DNA of 64,000 nucleotides, from contig NC_085085.1 of the NCBI RefSeq assembly GCF_963422355.1, positions 15,315,543 through 15,379,542 on the forward strand, read 5' to 3'. This DNA comes from Corticium candelabrum. Taxonomy: Eukaryota > Porifera > Homoscleromorpha > Homosclerophorida > Plakinidae. Made by a program: the position numbers and the translations under genes. Under the pieces are notes generated by a model, which searched no databases, was not told where the DNA came from, and was given only the letters and a program-made list of their open reading frames with translations. The stretch's first letter is position 1; every line of letters begins with the position of its first letter. Positions 40,101-51,057 of the stretch are shown piece by piece.

Positions 40101-40748
40101 CGAGAGTGGCGGAAGGACAGTCTGTGGAGATAAGTCGAGTGTCCGATGATAACAACAGTTATATGGTAAGACGTATCTTAACTGCGCATGCGCAGTGTTT
40201 AATTTGTCTCTCGATGATAGCGATGGGAGATAACGGGGAGAGACAAAATCCGTCTGCACGGAACGAAGTTGTGCGTCATATCTGCTACACCACGACACAA
40301 CAAAACGGCCGACCTGACATTGGGCATTTGCATTGGAGGTCTAGTCAATGACAGCAAAAATAATCAACGTAAATAGCTAACCAACCACGTGTTCAATACT
40401 TGCTTAGAAGTCGGTGGTAACTTCTTGCGTTATAACTCATCAAAGAGTATTATTACACAAAAGGTAACAAGTTTACTCTCTCGACTCTTTTATTGCCACT
40501 AATTCGGGCAATCACATTGACAGGCAACTCATCGTTGTCTTACTGTGACAAATTCTGGGCTCCTACTCACACCTTGTGGTGGTCATTTTCGAAGTACGGT
40601 GTTGCATTTTCATAACAGAATATTGTGATTGTGACTGACATTTTACGGATTGTGTCTACGTTTAGAACAACAAAAGTGGGGGTTTCGTTCATCTATAGGA
40701 CACGTCGTGTCTCTGTTTGTACGTCAACAGCTTTCTGTATGCGGTTGA
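37192..40748 (+). CDS. Secreted ADAMTS-like pseudoprotease with R-type lectin-like C-terminus
   Basis: Exons: 37192-37290, 37483-37537, 37614-37706, 37853-38130, 38281-38434, 38496-38623, 38684-38767, 38835-38943 (about), 39020-39220, 39299-39433, 39507-39654, 39772-39870, 39944-39998, 40086-40165, 40221-40368, 40408-40463, 40524-40593, 40666-40748; about 691 residues. Order: signal peptide (LLHLCLLAGISTCAQP), propeptide-like region, reprolysin-type domain starting VLVVVDKLTADRH, and an ADAMTS cysteine-rich module (ICGSLWCQDDHNSGC, DGTPCGHGNICMRGSCV). The zinc site reads HHIGRVFGLNQD (396-407) where active enzymes have HExxHxxGxxHD, so catalysis is very unlikely. A Met-turn-like IMSPS remains. 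The last five exons look like a beta-trefoil (LHGTKLCVIS, THRCLTVTNSGLLLTPC, QQKWGF). No thrombospondin repeat was seen. Role unknown, probably extracellular. Confidence 0.8.
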
Positions 40749-41479
40749 AGTGAAGGTCACTCGACATCTGTACAGCCGTACGTTCTTAGCACGACGGTCT
40801 TACCCTCTAGCTTTACGGAGCTTCCCGTGGAAAATGGAAGAGTCCGACTTTCTTTTTCTTTTATTAACACTGTTGAACGGTAATTCTTAAGAGTAGATAG
40901 AAAATAGTTTCAGCGATATTGTTGTGCAGTTGAAATGTTATAGTATATATATATAAATTAGTATATAGTAGTATGTATAAAGTATATATATATATATATA
41001 TACATATATCACACAGGGTACGGTAGTACCCTGTATGTAGGGATTGCCCAGGTTTTGAAGCGTTGTGGGGGCGTGGTCGTCGTTTTGCACGCTTAGAAAA
41101 CAGTAAATGAAGACTAAAATCTCTCAAAATTAACGAAATGAAATGTTTGCACGTTGTGTACTATATCCTATTTTTGTTTTGGTCAATAATCATCTAACAA
41201 CCTAGAAAACAGTTGCTAGCCTCAGAGGCTCATGCGCCAATTTTTTGTTCTGATTCTTCTTCTTCTTCTTCTCCACGTATATCTCTTTTTGTACGTTATG
41301 TACGGCTGCGAAACTTTAGAAAGCGCTTTAGAATTACCCGAAGTCTATTCTTTTGTTGATTAGAAAGAAACCGAAAGGAATGCTAAAACATTTGTGTTTC
41401 TTTCAAGCAGATTTGATCCTTTGACCGCCATCAACGCTGTTGCACAGTTCGGGCCAATCACGGAGCAGTATTTGCGATG

Positions 41480-41735
41480 CTTGTCCATGGCAACCAGAGA
41501 CAATGGACGAAGCGCCAATCAACTATGCCCAAAGAATTTAGGAAAGAGTCTACCACCAGAACTGTGTAATTCGATCATGTTTGTCATTGTCCGGTCTAGC
41601 CTGAAATTGTTTGCGATCTGCGTTGTACACAGGAGCAAAATTGACAAATAATTACGTGTACACATAACAATTTATATGGGAACCCATTATTTGCAACGCA
41701 TATCCCGTATGTGATAATCTTTGGCTTTGGCTACT
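41480..41735. repeat. Partial copy of the CAGCTATGAGCC repeat family
   Basis: Shares GGCAACCAGAGACAATGG-like sequence, AAAGAGT...CCACCAGAACTGTGTAATTC and CCCGTATGTGATAA, in the same order, with the interior of the element at 16714-17313. The terminal repeats were not found. Confidence 0.5.
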
Positions 41736-42080
41736 AGGCCAAGTTTTATTCCAACTGCCGTTGCATATTCAATTATACACGCACAGAGGAAAGAGCAATG
41801 CAAAGGCACTAAAAATAGAAATCTATATTCGTGCAACGTGCACTAGGATACCATGGTTCCGTATCTACCCCGTAGACTTAGCTTGAGCTTGAGTAAACTA
41901 CCTCTGAATCATGTCTAACGAAAGCTGTTACATACATGTATAAATAGGTTTAATTAACGCTAATGAAAGCGCACTAAATCTTAGACATGCCTAGAAAAGA
42001 CGTACAGACCCTAGTGAAGACATGTACACCCTAGATAGTATATGTTGCGCGCTTTTGCGCTCCTAAAAACTTACCAAACT

Positions 42081-42421
42081 AGAATTTTTAAAACTTTTCT
42101 CTAAAAAATAAATAGATGTAGGGATTGTATAAAAAGTAACAGGAACAAGATCTATAGATAATATCAACCAAAGCCAGACATCATTAGTGAATCCTTCCAA
42201 CACCCAAATGTATATCTCTAGATAATATGAACCAAATCCAGACATCATTAGTGAATCCTTCCAACCCCACATTCCCTACATAATACATTTTGGGGGTTGG
42301 AAGGATTCACTAATGATGTCTGGCTTTGGTTTATATTATCTATAGATCTTGTTTCTGTTACTTTATATACAATCCCTACATCTATTTATTTTTTCAGAGA
42401 AAAAGTTTTTAAAATTCTACT
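42081..42421. mobile_element. Foldback MITE upstream of CCDC42
   Basis: Arms of about 125 bp are near-perfect inverted repeats, running from TAGAATTTTTAAAACTTTT through GATGTAGGGATTGTATA to GTGAATCCTTCCAAC, and back. The central part holds an extra tandem copy of the ATAATATGAACCAAATCCAG segment. No coding frame. Confidence 0.75.
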
Positions 42422-43422
42422 GTATATACTCGACGGGTATAATCAGTTGTTCAGATGGATTGCTTGTGCACTAATCAGAGCACGCCTCCTGCAAATGCAG
42501 AAAATAAAGAAATCGAATTGTCCCGTTTAAAACCTGCATGTCCGGCTAATCTTTAATTAATTAATTAATTAAACATGCAGTCTAATTCTTGCAGCCTATT
42601 ACGACAAGAAATGACAGTCGTTAGTTTCGATTTTAGGTTACTAGATATTCTTATACTAGACAGAGGCGGTGGAACGCTTGGAAAAGTGGTGCGCCACGGT
42701 ATACGTAGCACGGACATCGCTTGGGTCTCGTTACAATCTTTGATCTAGCGTTTAGATATACAACCTAGAATTTAGTAAAAGATGGTATTCATTGACAAAA
42801 ACAAACTCGCTTCTTCTAGACATGAATATTGTCTTGTCTAGAGGAATACGTTACCTAATTATTTAGTTAATATAATTAACTGCGACATAATTGCATGAGC
42901 CGCCTGTCAAAGGAAAAAATCGCTCTTGACGCTGATGTATGACTTCAAAAGGCATGTGTACTTAGTTTGCCAAAAGCAGCCGGAACAACTGGCAGACACG
43001 TAGCAGCAAGTTTTTGTTTGCTGTACAACAAGATTGTCAAATCCATTGTAGAGTGTAGACTCACTGAGTCAAGTTGCTTGAGCTCAGCTAGCAAATCGCA
43101 CCAGTCATCCCAATTAACTAGTAAAAGTGCTCTACCTAGGTAGAGTAACAGTGTTGATCGACTAGCACTAAAAGCCTGAGCTGTTGCGGCTGTAGCACTC
43201 CAAAAGGTCACCCTTGAGCTGAATTAAGTTATTAATAGGCTTTTGCGCCATTGGAAACAAAATAGCGTTCAAAATGCGAGTTGCGTATAACACTCTGCGG
43301 CGCTACGTGCCCTCGGAAACCTGAGACTTGCCACTACTGAGGAGTTTGCGCAGATCGTTGGCAGTGGCAACCAGCGTACATACTGTGCTGTACGTGTCCG
43401 CTTGTTAGCTTCTTCGTTCAAG

Positions 43423-43999
43423 ATGACGACTGCAAGTTTAGAAGATTACTTTCGGACAACGTTCCAAGACAAACTTCTCGTGTAAGTTTGGTATGTTTGT
43501 ATTTCGAGTCGTCGCTAAGTCAGAAATTCTGCTTTTTGCGCCAGTAAGATGCCTGAACGAGAAGAAGACCATCTGACAGCTGCCACGAGGCTACTCGAGA
43601 AGCGTCGCGAAATGAATGAGGTCGAACAGGCTCTCAATGCACAGAAGGGAGAATTTCAAATGAAAATGGAGAGTCTGCAGCAGCGGAGGGAGGAACTAGA
43701 GCGGAAAGAATATCAATTGAAGAGCTCTCTTCTTAAGTTTGACAAATTTTTGAAAGAGAATGACTCGAAGCGAACGAGGGCTTTGAAAAAAGCGACGTCA
43801 GAGCAGGAACAAGGAAGGATGAAAGCGAGAGAAATCGAAATGTGAGAGGACAGAGTTCCATTAGATGAGTGTGGAAGCATTTGTAATCATTTTGGATTTA
43901 GGTTGACTGGAAAGGTTGCTCAACTGACTGCTTCTCTGGATAAACAACGTCAACGTCTTGAAAAGTGTAATCATCATTGTGTCTGTCTGTCTGCATGTG

Positions 44000-44034
<35 letters not shown>

Positions 44035-45249
44035 TGTTTACATTTATTTGAACATTTATCTAGCTATCATACATTTTCACAATGCAAATACTAGCCATCC
44101 AACTATACTATCAGTGTTCATAAACTATAAACTAAACTCGAAACACCATATGTGAAGGAACTAATAACACTAAAAGCAACTATACTATGCACAAAGTCTG
44201 TCTGTTTGTCTGTCTGTCTGTCTCTGTCTGTCTGTCTCTGTCTGTCTGTCTGTCTCTGTCTGTCTGTCTGTCTGTCTGTCAATACATATATTTCCATTAC
44301 AATGAAATTTCCATCAAACTTTAAAAGCAAACCTAAAGTCCACTACATAATAATTACTACATAATACATTAGCCCCATATGGGGGGATAAAACTTAAAAG
44401 AAGCTACTTAACTAAAAGTTGTGCAAAGTCAGTGTTTCTACTAAGGGTCTTAGGTCCAGAACCGATCATCATGAGTTTTCTTGTCAGCACACTTGCATTG
44501 CAACGTTGCAGTTGAATTGAAAACCGTCTCTTCCATTGTGTCTTAAATTCAGCAACATTTGTTCGGCCGTTCTCATCTCTCCACATACTTGCAATTGCAT
44601 TAAAGTAGTTAGTGGCTCTTTCTCTCCAATGCCTAAAGTGCTAAACACTAGAGGCACTACTGATGGAGAATATCCACCAGGTAGTTTTTCCTCTTTATAT
44701 TTACTTAATTTAAGTTCTTCCGTTCTCACAGCCGCACTCCCTGCAGTTGTAGATGCACAAGACAAAATGTCTGCAGTCCACGGATGAGCTAGTGCCACAT
44801 CAAGCTCTATGTTTGAACCAGTTTCAGAATCAGCCACTGTCTGTCTGTCTGTCTGTCTGTCTGTCTTTGGTGGGAAATTTACTGTCATTGTTCATGTGAT
44901 CTTACAAATAACCTCTAATTTATTGTGAATCACAATATGGCATTTTGGGTATAGTGTCTGTGTATCATCGCTATTTGGACAGAATATTGGAGACAGCAGA
45001 AGAGGTGATGAGCAATATATATATATATATACTAAGTTTTCATTTGTCTTCAAAGGGATTTTAACTAATTAGCACATTCCAGTTTATTTGAACAGACGCC
45101 CACATCAGTCATTTGAACTGAATCCACACAGGGAGTTTGTCGGTTTCTACCAAGAAAATTGCACATGACGTGTCTACATGCGCTCAAACTGAGTCTTCCA
45201 TCATAACGCTACAGTACTCTGCTTGTACGAAGGACGGGTCATGTATCTA

Positions 45250-45305
<56 letters not shown>

Positions 45306-48300
45306 CTATCATGTATGCTAAACATAAACAATTAAGCAGCATTCACAAGCCAACTGACCGTGAGGCTTGGATATGAACTCTGTATCGTACACTGTGTATG
45401 AATTACAGTGATGTAGTTCTCATTCATCTGTAACAAACTCTATGCTACAATACTTGTAATTTATATGAAATCCGTGGTGCTGAAAATATTTGATTTAAAT
45501 TATTTTATTTTTGTTACACTATTTATTTAATTTTATGTATAACACTTGTAGTTTCAACATTGCTTGTAGTGTTCCGTGTTTCATGCTTGATAGTGACATA
45601 CAAACCTTGAGGGCTTGTCACTGAGATAGCAATGACTTGATCAGCTGGATGTCCTGACACGTCAGTATGAGAGTACAGTATGTCTTGGTTAATTGTGGTG
45701 TTATAATTGATTTGAATACATCAGATGGTTATGAACACATAGTACCTTATCTAAAGGTTTTGAGTCATTTCCCAATTTAACAGCAGGGTGAGCATTTACG
45801 TTGGTAAACAGCATTGCTCGCACAATAATGAGTTTAGTTTAGGTAATTGGTTAAGTGGTATGATGTTAGCTAAGTGACATGGCTAGCTAGCACTTAACTT
45901 ATTCTAGTACATGTTATATTTATACCCAGACCTATACCCAGTGCTGCAGTATTGGCAGAATGTAAGAAGAAACTTTAATGCTCTTGCAAAATTGGGCATT
46001 TCATGTTTGGTTTGGTATTTTCATTTCACTGCTAATTAGTCAAGATATTTATTTATTTATTTATTTATTGAGTAAACATTGTTAATGTTTATTAATTGGG
46101 GCCATTTGACATGAAATGTGTTTGTTTTGTTGGTATTCTGTTGCTGTTGTAAGTCTTCTAGCCAGGAGCACTAAAACATTATATTATACACAGTGAGACA
46201 CATACAGATTAATTGCTGCATTGTTGTGATTGCTAACTTCTGGGTGCCTTGCTAGGAGGTAGAGCGTCAGCTGTGTTATGTTATTGGAACATTGTAAATG
46301 TCTTTCGACTGGATCCATAACATATTGTACAGCAGATGCTTTCTACCTTTGGTTTTGGCCCTTAATGCTGCTAACTGTAATTTAGTAGTCTGGCTATCAG
46401 ACAAAATTAGTTAGAGATTCCAAGAATGACTGACAGCAATCTACTGCAAATCACTTTTTCAAGCACCAGCTGTGACATTGGGTGTTCAACAGCTGTGGTA
46501 GTAATCACTTAAAGCTACTGTTCTAAAACCTGGTTGCTTGTCTGACAGATAGGTATATTATTGTTGAAGTTGTTAGTACTTAATTGTTAACAAGTAGAAT
46601 TTATGGTAAACCAAAGAGACAGTTGTAGGTGACAAGGAAGCTAGTGTTTAAGACATAGAAAGACAAGTGTCATGTGGGAGACTTAATTCTTAGGAGCTGT
46701 TTGTGATCTATACTTTATAAAAATAGATCCACAACTCAATCCATCAGCAGCAGCATCATGGTAAAAATAGACAGTCAAGGTATGTCCAGTCTGATAGCGA
46801 TATGTTCTATACAGCAAAGCAAAGACTTGAGCATTTGAAGTGGTGATGTTTATATACAAGGGCATAAGGTGCACATGATGTACGTCTAGTTACTATTATA
46901 GGTAGTAGACATGATATAATTTGGACAATCAGGATGATTTCACTGACTGGGGTTGGTTGGGAGTTCCTGTTGGTTGATCAATGTTTGACTAATTGTTGTA
47001 TTGTATTCTAGCTCTACTTGTAATTCTTAAATATATGTTGGTTGTTCTGTACTGCTGCTGGTAGGTTGTCTGACTGTTCTAGTCAACTTGTTTATCACTG
47101 ATGGACCTATCAATGTCAGAAGGTCACGTGATAGGTTTCTGTTGTTTGTATCTAGTAATGCATCATTGCATGTGATCATAGTAAAAAGACTTAAACTACA
47201 GCAATCTGTTTATAATTTATATTTGTGTATATTGTATTTGTTCCCAACTACAAACATTTCAAGACAGTATTATGAGTACATACGTGTATGAGAGAGATGC
47301 ATAGTGTTCAACAGGGCTATGGCTACAAGATAGAGGATCAGTAATTTCGATGAGTTGTTATATCTGATGTTTTCTGTACATACTGAAATCACAGGGACAT
47401 GGTGTGTGTGAAATAGAACAATTTCAAGTTAGCTATTAGACTTCCTTATTATAGATAATATGAATATTGTTTCAAAAGTAAATGAAACACTAGTAGTGTG
47501 CATTATATTGCTAGTAGTTGATATGTGCATGTATGTTGCAGATCTGTGATAGTAACTTATACAACGTGTCTCTCTTGTTTCTAGTTTACTGAAATACGTG
47601 ACATAACAGCACGTCATGATACTCTTGTTACAACACACAAAGTACGTCATCATCGATCACGTATTTTAGAGACCCAATTTCCCATTTCTTCCCGTGAAGA
47701 AATTTAAAAGGGGAATTTGGACTGCTTGACAAGACTATAAGCTGTCACATGTGTATACAGTCTGAAATATTGTGTCTCACACAGGATCTAATGGAAACTG
47801 ACCATAGTAACCAAGATGCCGTCGAAGCCCAGAGAACTCACTTGCTCAAACTTACAGAAGTGAAGATTAATTAATTAACTGTTCTCTTGCATTGAAATAA
47901 TGTAAGCTAACAGATGCTACATGCTTATAGGAAAAGAACAATGAGATCTTGAACTACAACAACAAGGTAGGTCAGTAGAGAACATGTACATATCATATTA
48001 TGCCTTGTCTATTAATTAAAGGGAACACTTGAATTAATAAACAAAATATGAGATCATTCATAACATTTGTATTGTGAAGTTTAGCTGTTATTGTTAGCAC
48101 TAAACAACTGGAAGTTGATAAACCAAGTTTCTGCACGTGCAGTTATTGTAGAGTAGACGTGTTATATGAAACTACCTACTGTAGATAAAATATTGATCTA
48201 TGCATGTGCAGTTATTGTAGAGTAGACGTGTTATATGAAACTACCTACTGTAGATAAATATTGATCTATGCATAAAGCCTGTTTATGTTATGATTTGTTT

Positions 48301-49132
48301 AGCACGATATGAAATTGTGCTTTCCTCATTAATATTTTTGTAGCTTGCACACTTGCAGACCGAACTTGAGGATGCAAAAAGTCGAGCTGTGAAGTGGTAC
48401 TTGTTCACTTGAATTTAAAAAATCATTATGATGTTGCTGTACAACTGTCACTGTCTAGGGAATCGCAATGGGCGCACATTCAGAATACAGCAGCGGAGAA
48501 GACATTGCTATTGGGTCGGATAAACATGTAAGTTTAGTGTTGATTAGGTGCGGTTGATTTGTTGTGCAGTTGGTTATCACATGATTAGGGCAACACATAA
48601 CCTCTACATGCTGGTCAACAAATACCTTGGAAAGAAGGTTGAGAAAGGAGATACTGGCGTTTCAACAGTGCAGCAGTTAGATAAGGTTGGCAGAACACAA
48701 CAAAGACAATGGATGAACAGGCAGGTAGACAGACAGACAGACAGACAGACAAACTGTACTGTACACTGCTGTTGAAAAAAGGCATTAAAGAAAGACGAGC
48801 AGACAGGTATGCTTTTAATGCAAAAAAGAGTGTTTTCAAGCAATAGGTCTGATTGCTCACAGAGTCTGACAGACAGAGAAAGAAAGAGATAGATCAATGA
48901 AAGACAGGCATCCTACTACTATTTACTACAGAGATGTGGCTAGTGCACACAGTACAGATACAGGTCATCATGTTGACTATAAACTAAATTTAATTGAATT
49001 TATTCTCATCAACAGATCCAAGTGTGCATTCAGGACTTAACTGAGATAACACAAGACGTTCAGCGTGCTGGTACTACATCAACAGCAGTTTACACTGCAT
49101 CTCCTACTATGCACTATGTCATGCACAATTGA
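43423..49132 (+). CDS. CCDC42/CFAP73 family coiled-coil axonemal protein
   Basis: Members of this family (DUF4200; CCDC42, CFAP73/MIA2) are cilia and flagella proteins involved in the modifier of inner dynein arms or sperm tail assembly. Exons: 43423-43481, 43545-43841, 43902-43966, 44955-45004, 47585-47641, 47785-47859, 47931-47966, 48344-48396, 48459-48527, 48589-48685, 49016-49132. All phases join, giving 324 residues (human CCDC42 316). Recognisable blocks are LEDYFRTTFQDKLL, LLEKRREMNEVEQAL, FLKENDSKRTRALKKA, WESQWAHIQNTAAEKTLLL and MATHNLYMLVNKYL. Most of the protein is predicted coiled coil. The large introns 3 and 4 carry CTGT repeats, an RT fragment and a Helitron-like end. I cannot separate CCDC42 from CFAP73. 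Confidence 0.9.
43978..44290. repeat. (CTGT)n repeats in CCDC42 intron 3
   Basis: Runs at about 43980-44032 and 44197-44280, followed by AATACATATATTTCCATTAC, the same neighbour seen beside the CTGT runs in Derlin introns. Confidence 0.9.
44404..44870 (-). mobile_element. C-terminal fragment of a reverse-transcriptase element
   Basis: The minus-strand frame shows LDVALAHPWTADILS, SKYKEEKLPGG, VPLVFSTLGIG and FSIQLQRCNASVLTRKL. This is the typical tail of the same broad RT element class as 7076-9200. The upstream RT domain is absent. CTGT runs border it on both sides (ending 44280; 44838-44865), suggesting transposition with, or into, a CTGT tract. Confidence 0.65.
45005..47584. other. CCDC42 intron 4
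   Basis: A 2.6-kb intron. It holds a Helitron-like end (45060-45247), a (TA)n tract (about 45251-45302) and a (TTTA)n run (about 46047-46068). The rest is AT-rich and unassigned. Confidence 0.6.
45060..45247 (+). mobile_element. Non-autonomous Helitron-like 3' end ending in CTAG
   Basis: The segment ends GAAGGACGGGTCATGTATCTAG and abuts a (TA)n tract. Its last 160 bp match, in reverse complement, the sequence starting at 51056 next to another (TA)n tract beside the decayed Helitron. A CTRR terminus placed before a T in AT repeats fits Helitron insertion. The 5' end is not defined. Confidence 0.5.
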
Positions 49133-49162
49133 TTAAGAAATTCATGGTAGTGTGTATACTGT

Positions 49163-50997
49163 TCAGTCTGTTGAATATCGTAAGCGTTTAGCTAGTTTCT
49201 CCTTTGTTCTGTTCATGATGATGTTGAAGTCTTTCATAAGTTTGGGGTCTTGGGCTTCCTTTGGTAAAGCTTCATATTTGCCATGTACAGCAGCAATGTC
49301 AACATCAATGTCTTCAACGCTAACAAATAGTAATTATTAAGATATGTGATGGTATCCCAGTGTTTCTGCCTTGGTCAATGTCTGTCTGCTTCTAGCTCCC
49401 TGTTAGTCTGACACTTCATCTGATCACCTGTTAATGACTACCAGTCTGATTGTCTATCCATGCAAGGTCATAGCTGAATACAATACAAAGATATACGACA
49501 CTGCAATATGTCTACATAAACAGTAAACTAATCTGAATGACTTATCATAGTTATACGGTCACATAAAAATCATGCTTTTATTATTCTCATTCGGTTTCAT
49601 GTTTGCTGGCCAAGCATTCTCTGACCTTTTATAGCCAAGAGACCCTTTTGTTTCTTTATGCACAACAATTTGAACTTCCTTCTCAAGACAATCAAACCCT
49701 GTTAGTTTGAGATTTCTGTACTTCTCAGACACTAGAGTAAGACAACATGATGCTATGACATCAGTGACACACTGTGACTGCATACATGACTGCACATCAA
49801 TGCTTGAAACGGGAGCTGCTTCATCGGCAGACTTCGGAAGTGTGGGAAGTTTGACATGCTCAGATAGACTCAAGAGTTCATCAGCAAACAGCTGGATAAG
49901 GGACGAGAATGTAACCTTTTCCCTCCATTCAGCAGGTATGCCATCTCGGCCATAAAAGGCTCCAGCTATCTGCCCATAAATAGCTGCAGTTGTATCAGCA
50001 TCATGTCCAAGATTGGCAACCTTAATTTTTTATTAACTGTTGAAGCACAGCCAGTCATACACATAAAACACTCAACATTCCTACCTTCAAGCAACCCTCT
50101 TTGAATGAGGTAGAATGGTTGAATGCCCACAGGACGGCTTCTAGAGTTTTGACAACATACCCACTGCCAACAATCTCTGGTGGTTCCTTTACTTTGAATG
50201 AGCCACCAGCCACTTCAGCTATTTCAGGGGCCTGTGACAATATAATTCATTCTTTGCAGGCAACATACATCAAGATTTGATAATGAAATTGCACCAGCTC
50301 ATTGCCTTCTCTCTGCCAGTAGTCGGGTCCTAGTGGAGAGTAAAATGGTGACAAAATTTCGTCCTTGGATTTGCCTTGGCAACAGCCAACCAGAAGACCA
50401 GCAAAATATCTACCAAAACAACAATACACGAACTGTTTACTATTCGTTTTTAACTCGTGTTACCTGCATGCATCTACTGCAGGCTTGACTGCATGTGTTA
50501 CACGTGAACTGTCTCCACTTGTTTCCATGGCCACTTCAGCATGTTTGTAGAAAAGAAGAGGGACGGGACCAAGCCGCATGAGTGACCCATTGCCTGCTGA
50601 TCTTGGTAATGTTGAACCACAATAAGGACTGCCAGTGCCTGCAGCTCTTTGTTGCCTTTCAAAACGATTAAGTGCAGACCGAGTTGCCACACCAACATCA
50701 AAACAAAACCCAGTGCTACCAAGGTGACCATCCTAGCACATCAAGATTTGCTATTAATTAAATATAGTTTTGTATTGAACAACATAATGCATGATGGTGC
50801 TTAGCTAACTCTCTAGGGCTGTTAGACTTAAGCAGTCCAAACCACATGGCACAGCCATAATATTTTTATGTCTGCCATGTGGTCTAGGCTAGTGGGCATA
50901 CAGATCAGCTCTCCATACATCAATAGTAATTAATTGTTGATAATTGCTGAGCGTAGCGAGGCTTCTAATCCAGGTCGCACAACAGGAATGGGCGTGG

Positions 50998-51057
<60 letters not shown>

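Larger units (their letters stand above)
40749..43422. other. Intergenic ADAMTS-like/CCDC42
   Basis: Contains short TA runs (about 40942 and 40985), a copy of the dispersed family also in MTMR intron 7 (about 41485-41730), and the foldback MITE at 42081-42421. An 88-codon minus-strand frame at 42945-43211 has no recognisable similarity. Confidence 0.55.

Noticed and set aside
42945-43211. 88-codon minus-strand frame before CCDC42
   Set aside because: No recognisable domain, no convincing splice partners, and a composition compatible with chance.
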